DNA from: Spirochaetota bacterium
Lineage (GTDB): Bacteria > Spirochaetota > Spirochaetia > Treponematales > Rectinemataceae
Reading direction: 5' to 3'
NCBI GenBank assembly: GCA_022711355.1
Contig: JAKLFE010000005.1
Location: forward strand, 53,331 to 117,330
DNA: 64,000 nt
Program-made: the position numbers and the translations under genes
Shown here: positions 8,028 to 16,751 of the stretch, piece after piece
How positions within the stretch are numbered: the first letter of the stretch is position 1
How the letters are laid out: each line of letters opens with the position of its first letter
The notes under the pieces: model-generated
The model's database searches: none
What the model saw: only the letters and a program-made list of their open reading frames with translations
Told to the model about the DNA's origin: nothing

Positions 8028-10202
8028 ATGAAGAGATTCGCCATCGGGCTCTGCTTCTCGCTTCTCTTGCCGGCCCTCCTGGCCGCGCAGGCCGGGGCCG
8101 CGCCGGGGCAGAAGCTCATCCTGGAATTCGTCGACGGCGCGGAGCTGACGGTTACCACCGCCAACCAGGCCGTCCTCAAGTACAACGCCGGCATCTTCGA
8201 GGGCGACGCCATCCCCGTCGGCGCCACCGTCGCCACGGGCCCCGGGACCTCGGCCGAGCTCCGCATCAAGCCCAACGGCTCGATCCTCAAGCTCTCCCGC
8301 GGCAGCGTCTTCAAGGTGAGCTCCCTCGGCACGGCAGCCAAGGACAAGAACGCCTTCACCCTGGCCTCGGGCAAGGTCCGCGCGGTGGCCGCCAAGGGCG
8401 GGAACTACGAGCTCCGCTCCCAGACCGCCGTCTGCGGGGTCCGCGGCACCGACTTCTCCTTCGGCGTCGAGGAGGGCTCGAAGGCCATCCTCATGGTCTC
8501 CGACGGCCTCGTCCAGTTCGACAAGCTCGACGCCTCGGGCGCCGTCCTCGGCTCCCTCCCCATCGGGGCCGGCCAGGCCGCGGACGCCTTCGCCGCGAGC
8601 TTCGCCGCCTTCGCCTTCGACATGGGGGCCTACGCCGAGGAGTTCGGCGACATGGCCTTCGCCCGCCTCCTCGAGAGCGACGTGCCGCCCGAGGCCCGCG
8701 GCGCCGAGCCCCAGGCCCAGCCCCAGCAGGACTTGAGCCCCAAGGAGGCCGCCGAGGCCCTGGAGCCCGACCAGGCGGCCGTCGAGTCCGGCCTGGCCAA
8801 GTGGATCAGGGAGGCCCTCGGCATGGAGATCGGCTCCGTGACGATCAACGGAGCCACCTACTCCAAGGCGGTCATCCAGCCGAACATGAGGTTCGGCAAG
8901 GTCAAGCTCGGCCTCTACCTGCCCATCATCTACACGAGCGACCTCTTCGACCCGGACGACTGGTACCGCCCCGGCGGCAACGACGAGTGGTCCTTCGGCT
9001 CCGAGGGATTCGGCGACGGCGACTACGCCGACGGCGCGGCCGACCTGGCGAGGGACCTCGCCCTCAAGATCAAGTACTTCGAGTACGGCGAGCAGATGGT
9101 CGATCCCTTCTTCCTGAAGGTGGGCAACCTCTCGAACCTCACCCTCGGCCACGGCCTGATCATGCGGAACTACGCCAACGACACCGAGTTCCCGGCCGTC
9201 CGCCGCGTCGGCTTCAACGTCGGCCTCGATCGCGAGGGCGGCGGCTTCGAGGCCATCGTCAACGACCTGGCCGCCCCCGAGATCTTCGGCCTCCGCGGCT
9301 TCTTCCGCCCCATCTCGGGCTTCAAGCTCGCCCTGGGCGGCTCCCTCGTCGCCGACATCGCCCCCGCGGCCAACCTCGAGGACGGCGTGCGGGAGGGCCT
9401 GGGCGACCCGATGCTCCTCGGCGCCGGCATCGACCTCGACCTCCCCGTCATAGCCAGCGACGCCCTCAGCCTCCGCCTCTTCGCCGACGGCGCGGTGACC
9501 CTGCCCTACCTCCGCGAGGACATAGCGGGCGCCGACGCGGGACTCCAGTACGAGCTCGTGTACGACGAGGGCTCCGGCGAGCTCCGCAACTGGGGAGCCT
9601 CGGCCGGCGTGATGGGCAAGTTCCTCTTCATGAGCTACCGCCTCGAGTACCGCTACTTCACCGGCCTGTTCAGGCCCTCCTTCTTCGACGCCACCTACGA
9701 CCGGAACCGCAGCGCCTACGCCATGGAGTACGCCTACCTGGCCGCGAACCCCGATTCCGGGGACGACCTGCCCAACATCATGGGCGTCTACGGCGAGGGC
9801 GGCTTCAGCTTCATGAAGGACAAGCTCGGCTTCAGCTTCGGCTACATGCTGCCCTGGGCCCCCGGCGAGTCCTTCAGCGAGGTGAACGGCTCCGACGAGT
9901 TCCGCGCGAGCTTCTACATCCGCAAGGGCCTCATCCCGATCTTCGACGCGGCGGGCTCGGTGAGCTACGAGCGCCGCGGCCTGGCCAAGGCCCTGGCCGA
10001 CGGGGACTTCAGCCTCCTTGACGAGAACAGCTTCTTCGGCGGCGAGATACTCATCCCCGTGCCCAAGACCCCGACCCTCGACCTGGCCATCATGTTCAAG
10101 ACCGTGCCCGTCTACCTCTACGACCTCGACGGCAATGTCACGAACATCGACAGCCCCGAGATCAAGCCGAGCGTCAGCATCGAGACCCGCTTCCATCTCT
10201 AG
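8028..10202 (+). CDS. FecR-domain protein with C-terminal outer-membrane-like barrel
   Basis: 724 residues. Signal peptide 1-20 (MKRFAIGLCFSLLLPALLAA). Residues about 40-150 match a FecR domain: GDAIPVGATVATGPGTSAEL, SILKLSRGSVFKV, TAVCGVRGTDFSF. An acidic, Ala-rich segment (about 195-255) leads to a barrel-like region of 450 residues that is paralogous to the upstream protein and ends in FHL. FecR domains outside the iron-siderophore system often occur in surface or envelope-sensing proteins. The gene follows its paralogue by 21 bp, has a GGGAGGAAA ribosome site, and is closed by a strong terminator. Fusion of a FecR domain to this barrel is the notable point; the function is unknown. Confidence 0.78.
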   Translation: MKRFAIGLCFSLLLPALLAAQAGAAPGQKLILEFVDGAELTVTTANQAVLKYNAGIFEGDAIPVGATVATGPGTSAELRIKPNGSILKLSRGSVFKVSSLGTAAKDKNAFTLASGKVRAVAAKGGNYELRSQTAVCGVRGTDFSFGVEEGSKAILMVSDGLVQFDKLDASGAVLGSLPIGAGQAADAFAASFAAFAFDMGAYAEEFGDMAFARLLESDVPPEARGAEPQAQPQQDLSPKEAAEALEPDQAAVESGLAKWIREALGMEIGSVTINGATYSKAVIQPNMRFGKVKLGLYLPIIYTSDLFDPDDWYRPGGNDEWSFGSEGFGDGDYADGAADLARDLALKIKYFEYGEQMVDPFFLKVGNLSNLTLGHGLIMRNYANDTEFPAVRRVGFNVGLDREGGGFEAIVNDLAAPEIFGLRGFFRPISGFKLALGGSLVADIAPAANLEDGVREGLGDPMLLGAGIDLDLPVIASDALSLRLFADGAVTLPYLREDIAGADAGLQYELVYDEGSGELRNWGASAGVMGKFLFMSYRLEYRYFTGLFRPSFFDATYDRNRSAYAMEYAYLAANPDSGDDLPNIMGVYGEGGFSFMKDKLGFSFGYMLPWAPGESFSEVNGSDEFRASFYIRKGLIPIFDAAGSVSYERRGLAKALADGDFSLLDENSFFGGEILIPVPKTPTLDLAIMFKTVPVYLYDLDGNVTNIDSPEIKPSVSIETRFHL

Positions 10203-10224
10203 TCTCGCCTAACCTGTCCGCAAG

Positions 10225-10254
10225 GGCCGTCCCGGGCAACCGGGGCGGCCTTTT
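10225..10254 (+). terminator. Intrinsic terminator after the two barrel genes
   Basis: An 11-bp stem with one G-T pair (10225-10235 with 10240-10250), a GCAA tetraloop and a TTTT tract (10251-10254). Confidence 0.88.
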
Positions 10255-10273
10255 CTATAAAGAACTAAAATAG

Positions 10274-10379
10274 AAACGCAGAGGGCGCGGAGGAACGCGG
10301 AGGATAAGAAAGAAGGCAATTCTATCCTTTCCTTATCTTTATTTATCTTCCCTCTGTGCCCTCTGCGTCCTCTGCGTTT
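10274..10379. repeat. Dispersed inverted repeat, copy 1 (CGCAGAGG type)
   Basis: The left arm (10274-10316) begins AAACGCAGAGGGCGCGGAGG, and the right arm (10328-10379) ends CCTCTGCGTCCTCTGCGTTT, its imperfect reverse complement. Inner parts are purine-rich on the left (GATAAGAAAGAAGG) and pyrimidine-rich on the right (CCTTATCTTTATTTATC), so the whole can fold back with a short loop. It lies between a terminator and the mutL promoter and codes for nothing. Confidence 0.85.
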
Positions 10380-10432
10380 ATCCATTCGTTCTTTACGTAG
10401 GGCCAACAGCGCTCTCGCTGTCGCCTGGGCGC

Positions 10433-10461
10433 TTGTAGGAAGGAGCGGGCGCGGGTATAAA
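10433..10461 (+). promoter_or_regulatory. mutL promoter, apparently leaderless
   Basis: TTGTAG (10433-10438) and TATAAA (10456-10461) are 17 bp apart. The ATG at 10468 falls where transcription should start, and there is no ribosome site between. Confidence 0.65.
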
Positions 10462-10467
10462 GTCTTC

Positions 10468-12270
10468 ATGGGCATCATCAAGGTCCTGCCGCCCCCCGTC
10501 GCCCGGCTCATCGCCGCGGGAGAGGTCATCGATCGCCCGGCCTCGGCCCTCCGCGAGCTCCTCGACAACGCCATCGACTCGGGGGCGCGGGAGATAGCCG
10601 TCCGCATCGAGGAGGGGGGCATCGGCCTCATCCGCCTCTCGGACGACGGCTCGGGCATGGACGCCGAGGACCTCGCGCTCTCGATCCTGCCTCACGCGAC
10701 CTCGAAGATATCCTCGGCCGACGACCTCCTGCGGGCCAGGAGCCTCGGCTTCCGCGGCGAGGCCCTGGCTTCCATAGCCGCCGCGGCCCGCGTGGAGATC
10801 CTGAGCCGCGACGCGGCCTCTCCCTCGGCGCAGCGCCTGGTCGCGGGCCCCGGCTCCGCGGCCTCGATCTCGGCCTGCGCGGGGCGCAAGGGCACGACCG
10901 TGACCGTCTCGGGGCTCTTCGCCGACTTCCCCGCCAGGCGCCAGTTCCTCAAGCGGCCCCAGGCCGAGGCCGCCCTCTGCCGCCAGGTCCTCGTCGACAA
11001 GGCCCTCGCCCATCCGGGCATCCGCTTCTCCTTCGAGTCCGGCTCCGCCAAGCCCGAGATCCTCCTCCCGGCCGAGCGCCCCGGCCGCGTCGCGGACTGC
11101 CTGCGCGAGCCGCCGCGCGAGCTCCTCCACGCCATCCGCTTCTCGGGGCCGGGCTTCGAGGGCGAAATCGTCCTCGCCGGGCCGTCCTTCTACCGGCCCG
11201 ACCGCCGCCTCATGCAGGCCTTCGTCAACCGCCGCAGGGTGCAGGAGTGGCCCCTCCTCCAGGCCCTCGAGTACGGCTTCGAAGGCTTCCTGCCGGGAGG
11301 CGCCCACCCCTGCGCCCTCCTCTTCCTCGAGATCGACCCGGCCCTCGCCGATTTCAACATCCACCCGGCCAAGCGCGAAGTGCGCTTCAAGGATCCCGAC
11401 GCCCCGCGCCGCGCCGTCTCCCAGGCCCTGCGCGACTTCCTGGGCGAGCTCGCCAGGCGGGATCCCGCCCAGGTCGGGCCGGAGCCCGGGCCCTTCGAAG
11501 GCCCCGAGCTCGCGGGCCTCGGCGGGCCCTGGAGCGCCTCGGGGCTCGGCGCCGACGGTCCGGCCGCCCCTGGCTTTCCGCCATCCCGGGCCGGGCGTTG
11601 GCAAGGAGGGGTAGGCGCCTTCGGGGCGGCCGAGGGCTCGGGCGGCTACGCGGGCCGGATTCCCGCGGAGTCCTGGCCCTCCATCGACGCGTTGCGCGAT
11701 CGCGTGGCCGCCCCGCCCTCCCCCGGCCCGGCCCTCGGTTTCCGCTACCTCGGCCAGGCACTCGGGCCCTTCCTCCTCTTCGAGCTGGGCGACTCGCTCT
11801 TCCTCCTCGACCAGCACGCGGCCCACGAGCGCATCCTCTTCGACCGCCTCGCGAGGCGCCCCCCCGAGGCCCAGGAGCTCCTCGTGCCCGAGCCGGTCGG
11901 CGCCGAGAGCGACGCGGAGGAGGCGAGGATCGAGGCCCTGGCCCCCGGGCTCGCGCTCCTCGGCTTTCGGCTCGAGCGCTCGGGCGGCGAGCTCATGGTC
12001 GCCGCGGCCCCCGCCCTCCTGCCGCAGGGCGCCGCCCGGGAGCTCCGCGAGCTCGCCCGCTCCGGCGCCGAGGACCCGCTCCGCGCGATCAGGGCCACGA
12101 TGGCCTGCAGGGCGGCCGTCAAGGACGGGGACGAGCTCGAGCCCGAGGCCGCGCGCGAGCTCATCGCCGCCGCCCTCGAGCTGCCCGAGCCCCGCTGCCC
12201 CCACGGCCGCCCCATATGGGTTCGCCTAACGCGCGAGGAGCTGTACCGGATGGTGCGGAGGATAGTCTGA
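10468..12270 (+). CDS. mutL: DNA mismatch repair protein MutL
   Basis: 600 residues. The N-terminal GHKL ATPase shows ELLDNAIDSGA, SDDGSGMDAEDL, HATSKI and GFRGEALASIA in the expected order, then the transducer domain up to about 330. A low-complexity Gly/Ala/Pro linker (about 330-415) leads to the dimerisation domain. This contains DQHAAHERILFD, the endonuclease motif DQHA-X2-E-X4-E except that the last Glu is Asp, plus ACRAAVKDG and CPHGRPIW near the end, both part of the nuclease site in MutL proteins from organisms without MutH. MutL couples MutS recognition to strand incision. mutS is not in the window. Confidence 0.97.
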   Translation: MGIIKVLPPPVARLIAAGEVIDRPASALRELLDNAIDSGAREIAVRIEEGGIGLIRLSDDGSGMDAEDLALSILPHATSKISSADDLLRARSLGFRGEALASIAAAARVEILSRDAASPSAQRLVAGPGSAASISACAGRKGTTVTVSGLFADFPARRQFLKRPQAEAALCRQVLVDKALAHPGIRFSFESGSAKPEILLPAERPGRVADCLREPPRELLHAIRFSGPGFEGEIVLAGPSFYRPDRRLMQAFVNRRRVQEWPLLQALEYGFEGFLPGGAHPCALLFLEIDPALADFNIHPAKREVRFKDPDAPRRAVSQALRDFLGELARRDPAQVGPEPGPFEGPELAGLGGPWSASGLGADGPAAPGFPPSRAGRWQGGVGAFGAAEGSGGYAGRIPAESWPSIDALRDRVAAPPSPGPALGFRYLGQALGPFLLFELGDSLFLLDQHAAHERILFDRLARRPPEAQELLVPEPVGAESDAEEARIEALAPGLALLGFRLERSGGELMVAAAPALLPQGAARELRELARSGAEDPLRAIRATMACRAAVKDGDELEPEAARELIAAALELPEPRCPHGRPIWVRLTREELYRMVRRIV

Positions 12271-12309
12271 GCCGACGGGAATAGATGCGAGAACTCGGAA
12301 GACGAGAAT

Positions 12310-12464
12310 ACCACAGAGGCACAGAGCCACAGAGTTAAGGAGGAGCAGGTAAGGGAAGCTAATACTCCACTTCCCTCTTTCTTCTCTGTGCCTCTGTGCC
12401 TCTGTGCCTCTGTGCCTCTGTGCCTCTCTTTTTTTTCCTATCCCCTCTGTATCTCTGTGGTTCA
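12310..12464. repeat. Dispersed inverted repeat, copy 2 (CACAGAGG type) with 8-bp tandem repeats
   Basis: The left arm ACCACAGAGGCACAGAGCCA (first 20 bases of 12310-12334) faces a right arm that contains five perfect copies of TCTGTGCC (12385-12424) and then a second block ending CTCTGTGGTTCAT (about 12445-12464). It fills the gap between the convergent mutL and TPR genes. The tandem copy number probably varies between strains by slippage. Translated, such repeats give runs like HRGTEAQRH, which should not be annotated as protein. Confidence 0.85.
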
Positions 12465-12478
12465 TTCTCTTGGCACAG

Positions 12479-14461
12479 CTACAGCCCGGCGAGGATCTTC
12501 TCGGCCTCGGCCCGCTTGGGGTAGTCGGGCTTCTTGGCGATGAGGTCGCCGAGGGTCTTCTTGGCCGCCGCGGTGTCGCCCGTCGAGGCGTAGAGCTTGC
12601 CCAGCTCGAAGGCGGCGTCCCACTGGGCCGGATCGAGCTTGAGCAGGGCCACGTAGGCCTCCTTGGCCGCGGGGAGCTGGTTGGCGGCGACGTAGGCCTT
12701 GGCCAGGTTGAGCTGCACCGTCGGGTCGCGGGGCGAGAGGTTGCGCGCGATCTCGTAGTGGAAGACCGATTTATCGTACAGGCCCTTCTTGCCGTAGGCG
12801 TTCGCGAGGTTGTTGCTCGCCTCGAAGGACTTGGGATTGGCCTGGTAGGCCTCGTCGAGGAAGCCCAGGGCCTTGTCCACGAGGCCGGCGTCGAGGTAGA
12901 TGCGCCCGAGGTTGACCCGTGGCTCGGCGTACTTCCGGTCGAGGCCGGCGGCCTGGGTATAGGCGGCGATGGCCCCGTCGGCGTCGCCCGTCTTCTCGTA
13001 GGCGAGGCCGAGGGTGTACTGGTAGAGGGCTACGTTGCCCGCCTGGGACACGGCCTTCTCGGCGTACTTGACCGCGTCGGGGGCCTTCTCGAGCTTGAGC
13101 TTCACCGTGGCCATGTTGTAGTTCGTGAGGGCGTCGTCCTTGACCCCGAGGGCCCGGGTGAACAGGCCCTCCGCGGCCTTGTAGTCCCCGCCCTCGGCGA
13201 GGACGACGGCGAGCTCGCGCATGGCCTGGGCGTTGTCGGGCTCGGCGCTGATGGCCTTGTTGTAGGAATCGATCGCCGACTTGCGGTCGCCCCGCGCAGC
13301 CTGGACCTTGCCGATCTCCTGCCAGGCCCGCCCATAGGAAGGCTTGACCTGGACCGCCTTGCGGAAGGCCTCGAGGGCCTTGGCCTGGTCGCCGAGGGCC
13401 TTCCAGGTCACGCCGAGGTTGAAGAAAGCCGGCTCGAACTTGGGATTGAGGGTTCCGGCCGCCTCGAAGGACTGGCGCGCGTCCTCGTAGCGCCGCGCGT
13501 TGAAGTAGGCCTTGCCGAGCTCGTAGGCGTAGAGGTAGTTCTTCGGGTCGAGGCGGTTGGCCTCGCGGAGCTCGGTTATGGCGTTGTCGTTCTGCTTGAG
13601 GTCGGCGTTGATCTTCCCGAGGGTGTAGTAGGGCATGGCGTTCGACGCGTCGCGCTTCTTGGCGTCGCGGGCGGACTGGATGGCCTGCTTGAGGGCCTCG
13701 TCGGCCCCGGGCCCGGGATTCTTCTTCGAGGCCGAATAGAGGGAATCGGCTATCTCCGCGAGCTTCTGGCCGGCGAAGCGCTCCTCGCCCTCGGGGAGCC
13801 TGCCCTTGGCCTCGGAGAAGAGCTCCTCGCCCTTGGCGAAGTCTCCCGCGTCGGCCGCCTTGGCCCCGCGCTCGACGAGCTCGTTGACGGCGCGCATCTT
13901 GTCCTGGAGATCCCGGCTCTTCTTGGCGAGCTCCTCGGCCTCGGCGCGCTTGCGGGCGGCCTCGGCCTCCGCCTCGGCCTTGCGGCGCGCCTCCTCCTCG
14001 GCCTTGCGGGCCTTAGCCGCGGCGGCCTCGGCGGCCTCGGCCGCCAGCTCGGCCGCCGAGCGGCCGGCCGCCGCGCCGGCAGCGGAGCCGGTGGCTCCCG
14101 CCGCGGGGCTCTTGAGCTTCTGGCCGAGCTTCTCGAGGGATTGGGCAATGGCCTTCTGGCCGGACTCCTCGGCGGCGGCGGCGGCGTCGGCCTGGGCGGC
14201 GTCGGAGGCGGCCTTGGCCGCCATGATCCGGTCCCTGAGGGCCCGGGCATCGGGATCGGCCGCGTCCTCGATGAGGAGCTTGTCGACGAGGTCGAGGGCC
14301 CGCTCGTAGTCCCCCTTCTCCTGGTAGTACTCGACCGAGGCGAGGAGGTTCCGCCTCGCCTTCCCGGCCTTGCCGGGTCCCAGGGCGAGGAAGAGGGCGA
14401 GGGCGATCGCCAGGAGGGCCAGGGCCCCCCCGGCTGCGAGCAGCGTGGATCTCTTGGTCAT
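12479..14461 (-). CDS. Membrane-anchored tetratricopeptide-repeat protein
   Basis: 660 residues. One N-terminal membrane helix (about 9-27), then an Ala/Glu/Lys-rich probable coiled coil (about 80-200), then some ten to eleven TPR units to the C-terminus, seen as repeats like ALEAFRKAVQVKPSYGRAW and AIAAYTQAAGLDRKYAEPRV. This architecture suits a periplasmic or envelope scaffold that binds other proteins. It is followed upstream on the same strand by another TPR protein 10 bp away, so the two are one operon. Similar TPR proteins are common in spirochaetes, but I cannot name a partner. The convergent mutL gene ends 208 bp away across repeat copy 2. Confidence 0.85.
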   Translation of the reverse strand: MTKRSTLLAAGGALALLAIALALFLALGPGKAGKARRNLLASVEYYQEKGDYERALDLVDKLLIEDAADPDARALRDRIMAAKAASDAAQADAAAAAEESGQKAIAQSLEKLGQKLKSPAAGATGSAAGAAAGRSAAELAAEAAEAAAAKARKAEEEARRKAEAEAEAARKRAEAEELAKKSRDLQDKMRAVNELVERGAKAADAGDFAKGEELFSEAKGRLPEGEERFAGQKLAEIADSLYSASKKNPGPGADEALKQAIQSARDAKKRDASNAMPYYTLGKINADLKQNDNAITELREANRLDPKNYLYAYELGKAYFNARRYEDARQSFEAAGTLNPKFEPAFFNLGVTWKALGDQAKALEAFRKAVQVKPSYGRAWQEIGKVQAARGDRKSAIDSYNKAISAEPDNAQAMRELAVVLAEGGDYKAAEGLFTRALGVKDDALTNYNMATVKLKLEKAPDAVKYAEKAVSQAGNVALYQYTLGLAYEKTGDADGAIAAYTQAAGLDRKYAEPRVNLGRIYLDAGLVDKALGFLDEAYQANPKSFEASNNLANAYGKKGLYDKSVFHYEIARNLSPRDPTVQLNLAKAYVAANQLPAAKEAYVALLKLDPAQWDAAFELGKLYASTGDTAAAKKTLGDLIAKKPDYPKRAEAEKILAGL

Positions 14462-14471
14462 GGTACCGTCC

Positions 14472-15182
14472 CTATTCGTCGAGGTTGAGCTCGTCGCCGT
14501 AGCCCTGTACCGCCCCCGAGCCCGAGGAGAGGCTCTGGGTCTCGTCGGCGGCGGCCTTGAGCGAGGCGGAGACTTGATCGAGGAGGGCCTTGCGGGCCTC
14601 CTCGGCCGCTATCCTGCGGGCCTCGGCCTCGGCCTCGGCCCGCTTCGACTCCTCGATGCCCGAGGCCAGGCGCCTGAGCAGCTCTTCGATCGAGGAGCGC
14701 TGGGCGCTGCCCGGCTCGAGCTCGAGGTAGCGCGCGTAATCGTCCCGGGCGCCGGGGAAGTCCTTGATCGAGAGCCGCGCGTTGCCCCGGTTCAGGTAGG
14801 CCCCGGCGAGGCCCGGGTCGGCCTCGATGGCCTGGCCGAGGATCTCGGCGGCGAAGGAGTTCTTTCCCTGGATGAGGTAGACGTTGCCGAGGTCGAAGAG
14901 GAAGAGGGGCCTCCAGCGCTGGGACGAGGAGGCGCCCCTGCGGAAGGCCTGGGCCGCCTCGTCGAGCCTCCCGAGCTGCTGGTAGGCCAGGCCGAGGTAG
15001 AGGAGGGCCCGCTCGTCGGAGCCCGGCTCGGCGGCGGCCCGCTCCAGGGCGGCCGCGGCCTCCCGCGGCTTGTTCTCGCGGAAGAGCCGCTCCCCCTCCT
15101 CGAAGGCCCCCGCGGCGAAGGCCGCTTGGGCCGCCGCTACGGCGGCGAGGAGGCATGCCGCGAGGCGGCCGGCTCTATCCAC
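14472..15182 (-). CDS. Secreted tetratricopeptide-repeat protein
   Basis: 236 residues. The N-terminus has a basic start and an Ala-rich hydrophobic stretch (LAACLLAAVAAAQAAFA), probably a signal peptide cleaved near residue 24. Four TPR units follow (about 25-165), for example AGAYLNRGNARLSIKDFPGA. The C-terminal third is a charged helix of Glu/Ala/Arg (about 170-215) and an acidic tail DELNLDE. It is the first gene of a two-gene minus-strand operon with the larger TPR protein, 10 bp apart, which suggests that the two work together in the periplasm. It diverges from the TPR-Mrr operon across 186 bp. Confidence 0.8.
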   Translation of the reverse strand: MDRAGRLAACLLAAVAAAQAAFAAGAFEEGERLFRENKPREAAAALERAAAEPGSDERALLYLGLAYQQLGRLDEAAQAFRRGASSSQRWRPLFLFDLGNVYLIQGKNSFAAEILGQAIEADPGLAGAYLNRGNARLSIKDFPGARDDYARYLELEPGSAQRSSIEELLRRLASGIEESKRAEAEAEARRIAAEEARKALLDQVSASLKAAADETQSLSSGSGAVQGYGDELNLDE

Positions 15183-15263
15183 TGATCCTCCCTGAGGGCG
15201 CGGTCCCTGGCTCCCGCCGGGCCGGGCCCGGGCGCGGGTGTCGCCAAATCGCGCGAAGTGCTC

Positions 15264-15269
15264 TATAGT
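15264..15269 (+). promoter_or_regulatory. Possible -10 for the TPR-Mrr operon
   Basis: TATAGT at 15264-15269, with TCGCCA 17 bp upstream as a weak -35. It is about 95 bp before the ATG at 15369, so the transcript would have a GC-rich leader. Confidence 0.4.
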
Positions 15270-15368
15270 ATGATATCACGGAGGGGGCGGGGCAAAAAGC
15301 ATCGCGGGACGGGGCCTTCGCCCCCCTCGCGAGCCGCGGCCGCCCGCTCACGGGACGGGAATAAGCGA

Positions 15369-16751
15369 ATGTCGTTCATCGTCGTGCTCATCATCATTCT
15401 CGGCGCCGGCATAGGCTTCTTGAGCTGGTTCATCATCCGGCTCGTCACCACGCCGAGGCAGACGAAGGCCATCTCGGACCAGCTCAAGCAAGGCAAGATC
15501 CCGGCCGTCCTCAGGGCCGCGAAGGCCCTCATCGCCAAGGATCCGCGCAACGGCGTCGCCCACTGGTTCCTCGCCCAGGCATACCTCGCCGACGGCAAGC
15601 CCGAGCTCGCCCTCATGGAGCTCAAGGCGGTCAACCAGATCGGCCAGTTCGGCCCCGAGCTGCGCGAGGTCGAGTTCCGCGGCAAGATAGCCGAGCTCTA
15701 CGAGCGCTTCGGCCAGACCGAGGAGGCCCTCAAGGAGCACATCCTCCTGACCAAGCTCGACCCGGGAGCCGCCTCGCACTATATGGACGCCGGCAGGCTC
15801 TTCGAGTCCCGCGGCCGCACCGACGTCGCGGTCAACTACCTCCGCAAGGCCATCGAGATGGACGAGCGCCTCCACGAGGCCCACCACGCCCTCGGCCTCA
15901 TCCTCTACCGGACCAAGCACCCCATGGAGGCCAAGGCCGAGTTCGAGGCCGCCCTCAAGTTCAATCCCGACGACTACGAGGCCTTCTACTACCTGGGAAA
16001 GGTCTTCAAGGAGATGAGCGACTACACCGCGGCCCTCCTCGCCTTCGACAAGGCGGCCCGGAGCGCCGAGTTCAAGCTCCGCTCCCTCGTCGAGCGCGGC
16101 GGCTGCTACATGAGCCAGGGCTCCCTCGACAAGGCGGTGCCCGAGCTCGAGCGCGCGGTCAAGCTCATCAAGGACGAGGGGGCCCCGGAGGCCCTCTACG
16201 GCCGCTACTTCCTCGCCATGTGCTACGAGAAGTCGCGCTCCCTCGACAAGGCCATCGAGCAGTGGGAGCGCATCTACGCCAAGAAGGCGGGCTTCCGCGA
16301 CGTGGCAGAGAAGCTCACCCAGTACCAGGAGTACCGCACCGACGACCGGATGAAGGACTTCCTCACCTGCGGCCGGGAGGAATTCCTGGAGATCTGCAAG
16401 GCCGTCGTCGTCGGGCCCCTGGGGCTCTCCGTGCGCGACGTGGTCGAGGTCGTCAACGGCGTCGACGTCATCGCCGTCGAGGGCGACTCGGACAAGTGGC
16501 TGGGCGCCAAGAAGCTCCCCCGGCTCGTGCGCTTCCTCCGCGTCTCGGACAACCTCGACGACCAGGCGGTCCGCTCCCTCATCGACCAGATGAAGAAGCT
16601 CGGCATCGTGCGGGGCGGGATAATCACGAGCGCGGGCTTCACCCGCCCCGCCCTCGAGTTCGCGGAGAACCGCTCGGTCGAGCTGCATACCAAGGAGAAG
16701 CTCCAGGAGCTGCTGAAGGGCGTCCAGCTCTCCGCCCCGCGCCGCCGATGA
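15369..16751 (+). CDS. TPR protein with degenerate Mrr-like (PD-(D/E)xK-fold) C-terminal domain
   Basis: 460 residues from ATG 15369; the frame extends upstream but only that start gives an N-terminal membrane helix (MSFIVVLIIILGAGIGFLSW). TPR units cover about 35-320. The last 110 residues resemble an Mrr-type restriction endonuclease core: VVNGVDVIAVEGDSD, a long helix, GGIITSAGFTRPALEFAENR and a terminal VELHTKEKLQELL. The Q-x-K strand of active Mrr proteins reads RFLRV here, so nuclease activity is unlikely; a DNA- or nucleotide-binding role is possible. It overlaps the next gene by ATGA, so translation is coupled to the metallophosphoesterase. The Mrr link is by pattern, not by search. 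Confidence 0.7.
   Translation: MSFIVVLIIILGAGIGFLSWFIIRLVTTPRQTKAISDQLKQGKIPAVLRAAKALIAKDPRNGVAHWFLAQAYLADGKPELALMELKAVNQIGQFGPELREVEFRGKIAELYERFGQTEEALKEHILLTKLDPGAASHYMDAGRLFESRGRTDVAVNYLRKAIEMDERLHEAHHALGLILYRTKHPMEAKAEFEAALKFNPDDYEAFYYLGKVFKEMSDYTAALLAFDKAARSAEFKLRSLVERGGCYMSQGSLDKAVPELERAVKLIKDEGAPEALYGRYFLAMCYEKSRSLDKAIEQWERIYAKKAGFRDVAEKLTQYQEYRTDDRMKDFLTCGREEFLEICKAVVVGPLGLSVRDVVEVVNGVDVIAVEGDSDKWLGAKKLPRLVRFLRVSDNLDDQAVRSLIDQMKKLGIVRGGIITSAGFTRPALEFAENRSVELHTKEKLQELLKGVQLSAPRRR

Noticed and set aside
6660..10196. A minus-strand frame of more than 1100 codons opposite the two barrel genes
   Set aside because: Its product is a featureless Val/Glu/Gly/Ala-rich chain, as expected from reading GC-rich codons backwards. 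The plus strand has signal peptides, ribosome sites and a terminator.
12385..12424. CRISPR array
   Set aside because: The units are 8 bp and adjacent, with no spacers, and no cas gene is present.
12226..12465. Minus-strand frame with runs of HRGTEAQRH
   Set aside because: It is the translation of repeat copy 2, a noncoding element between convergent genes.
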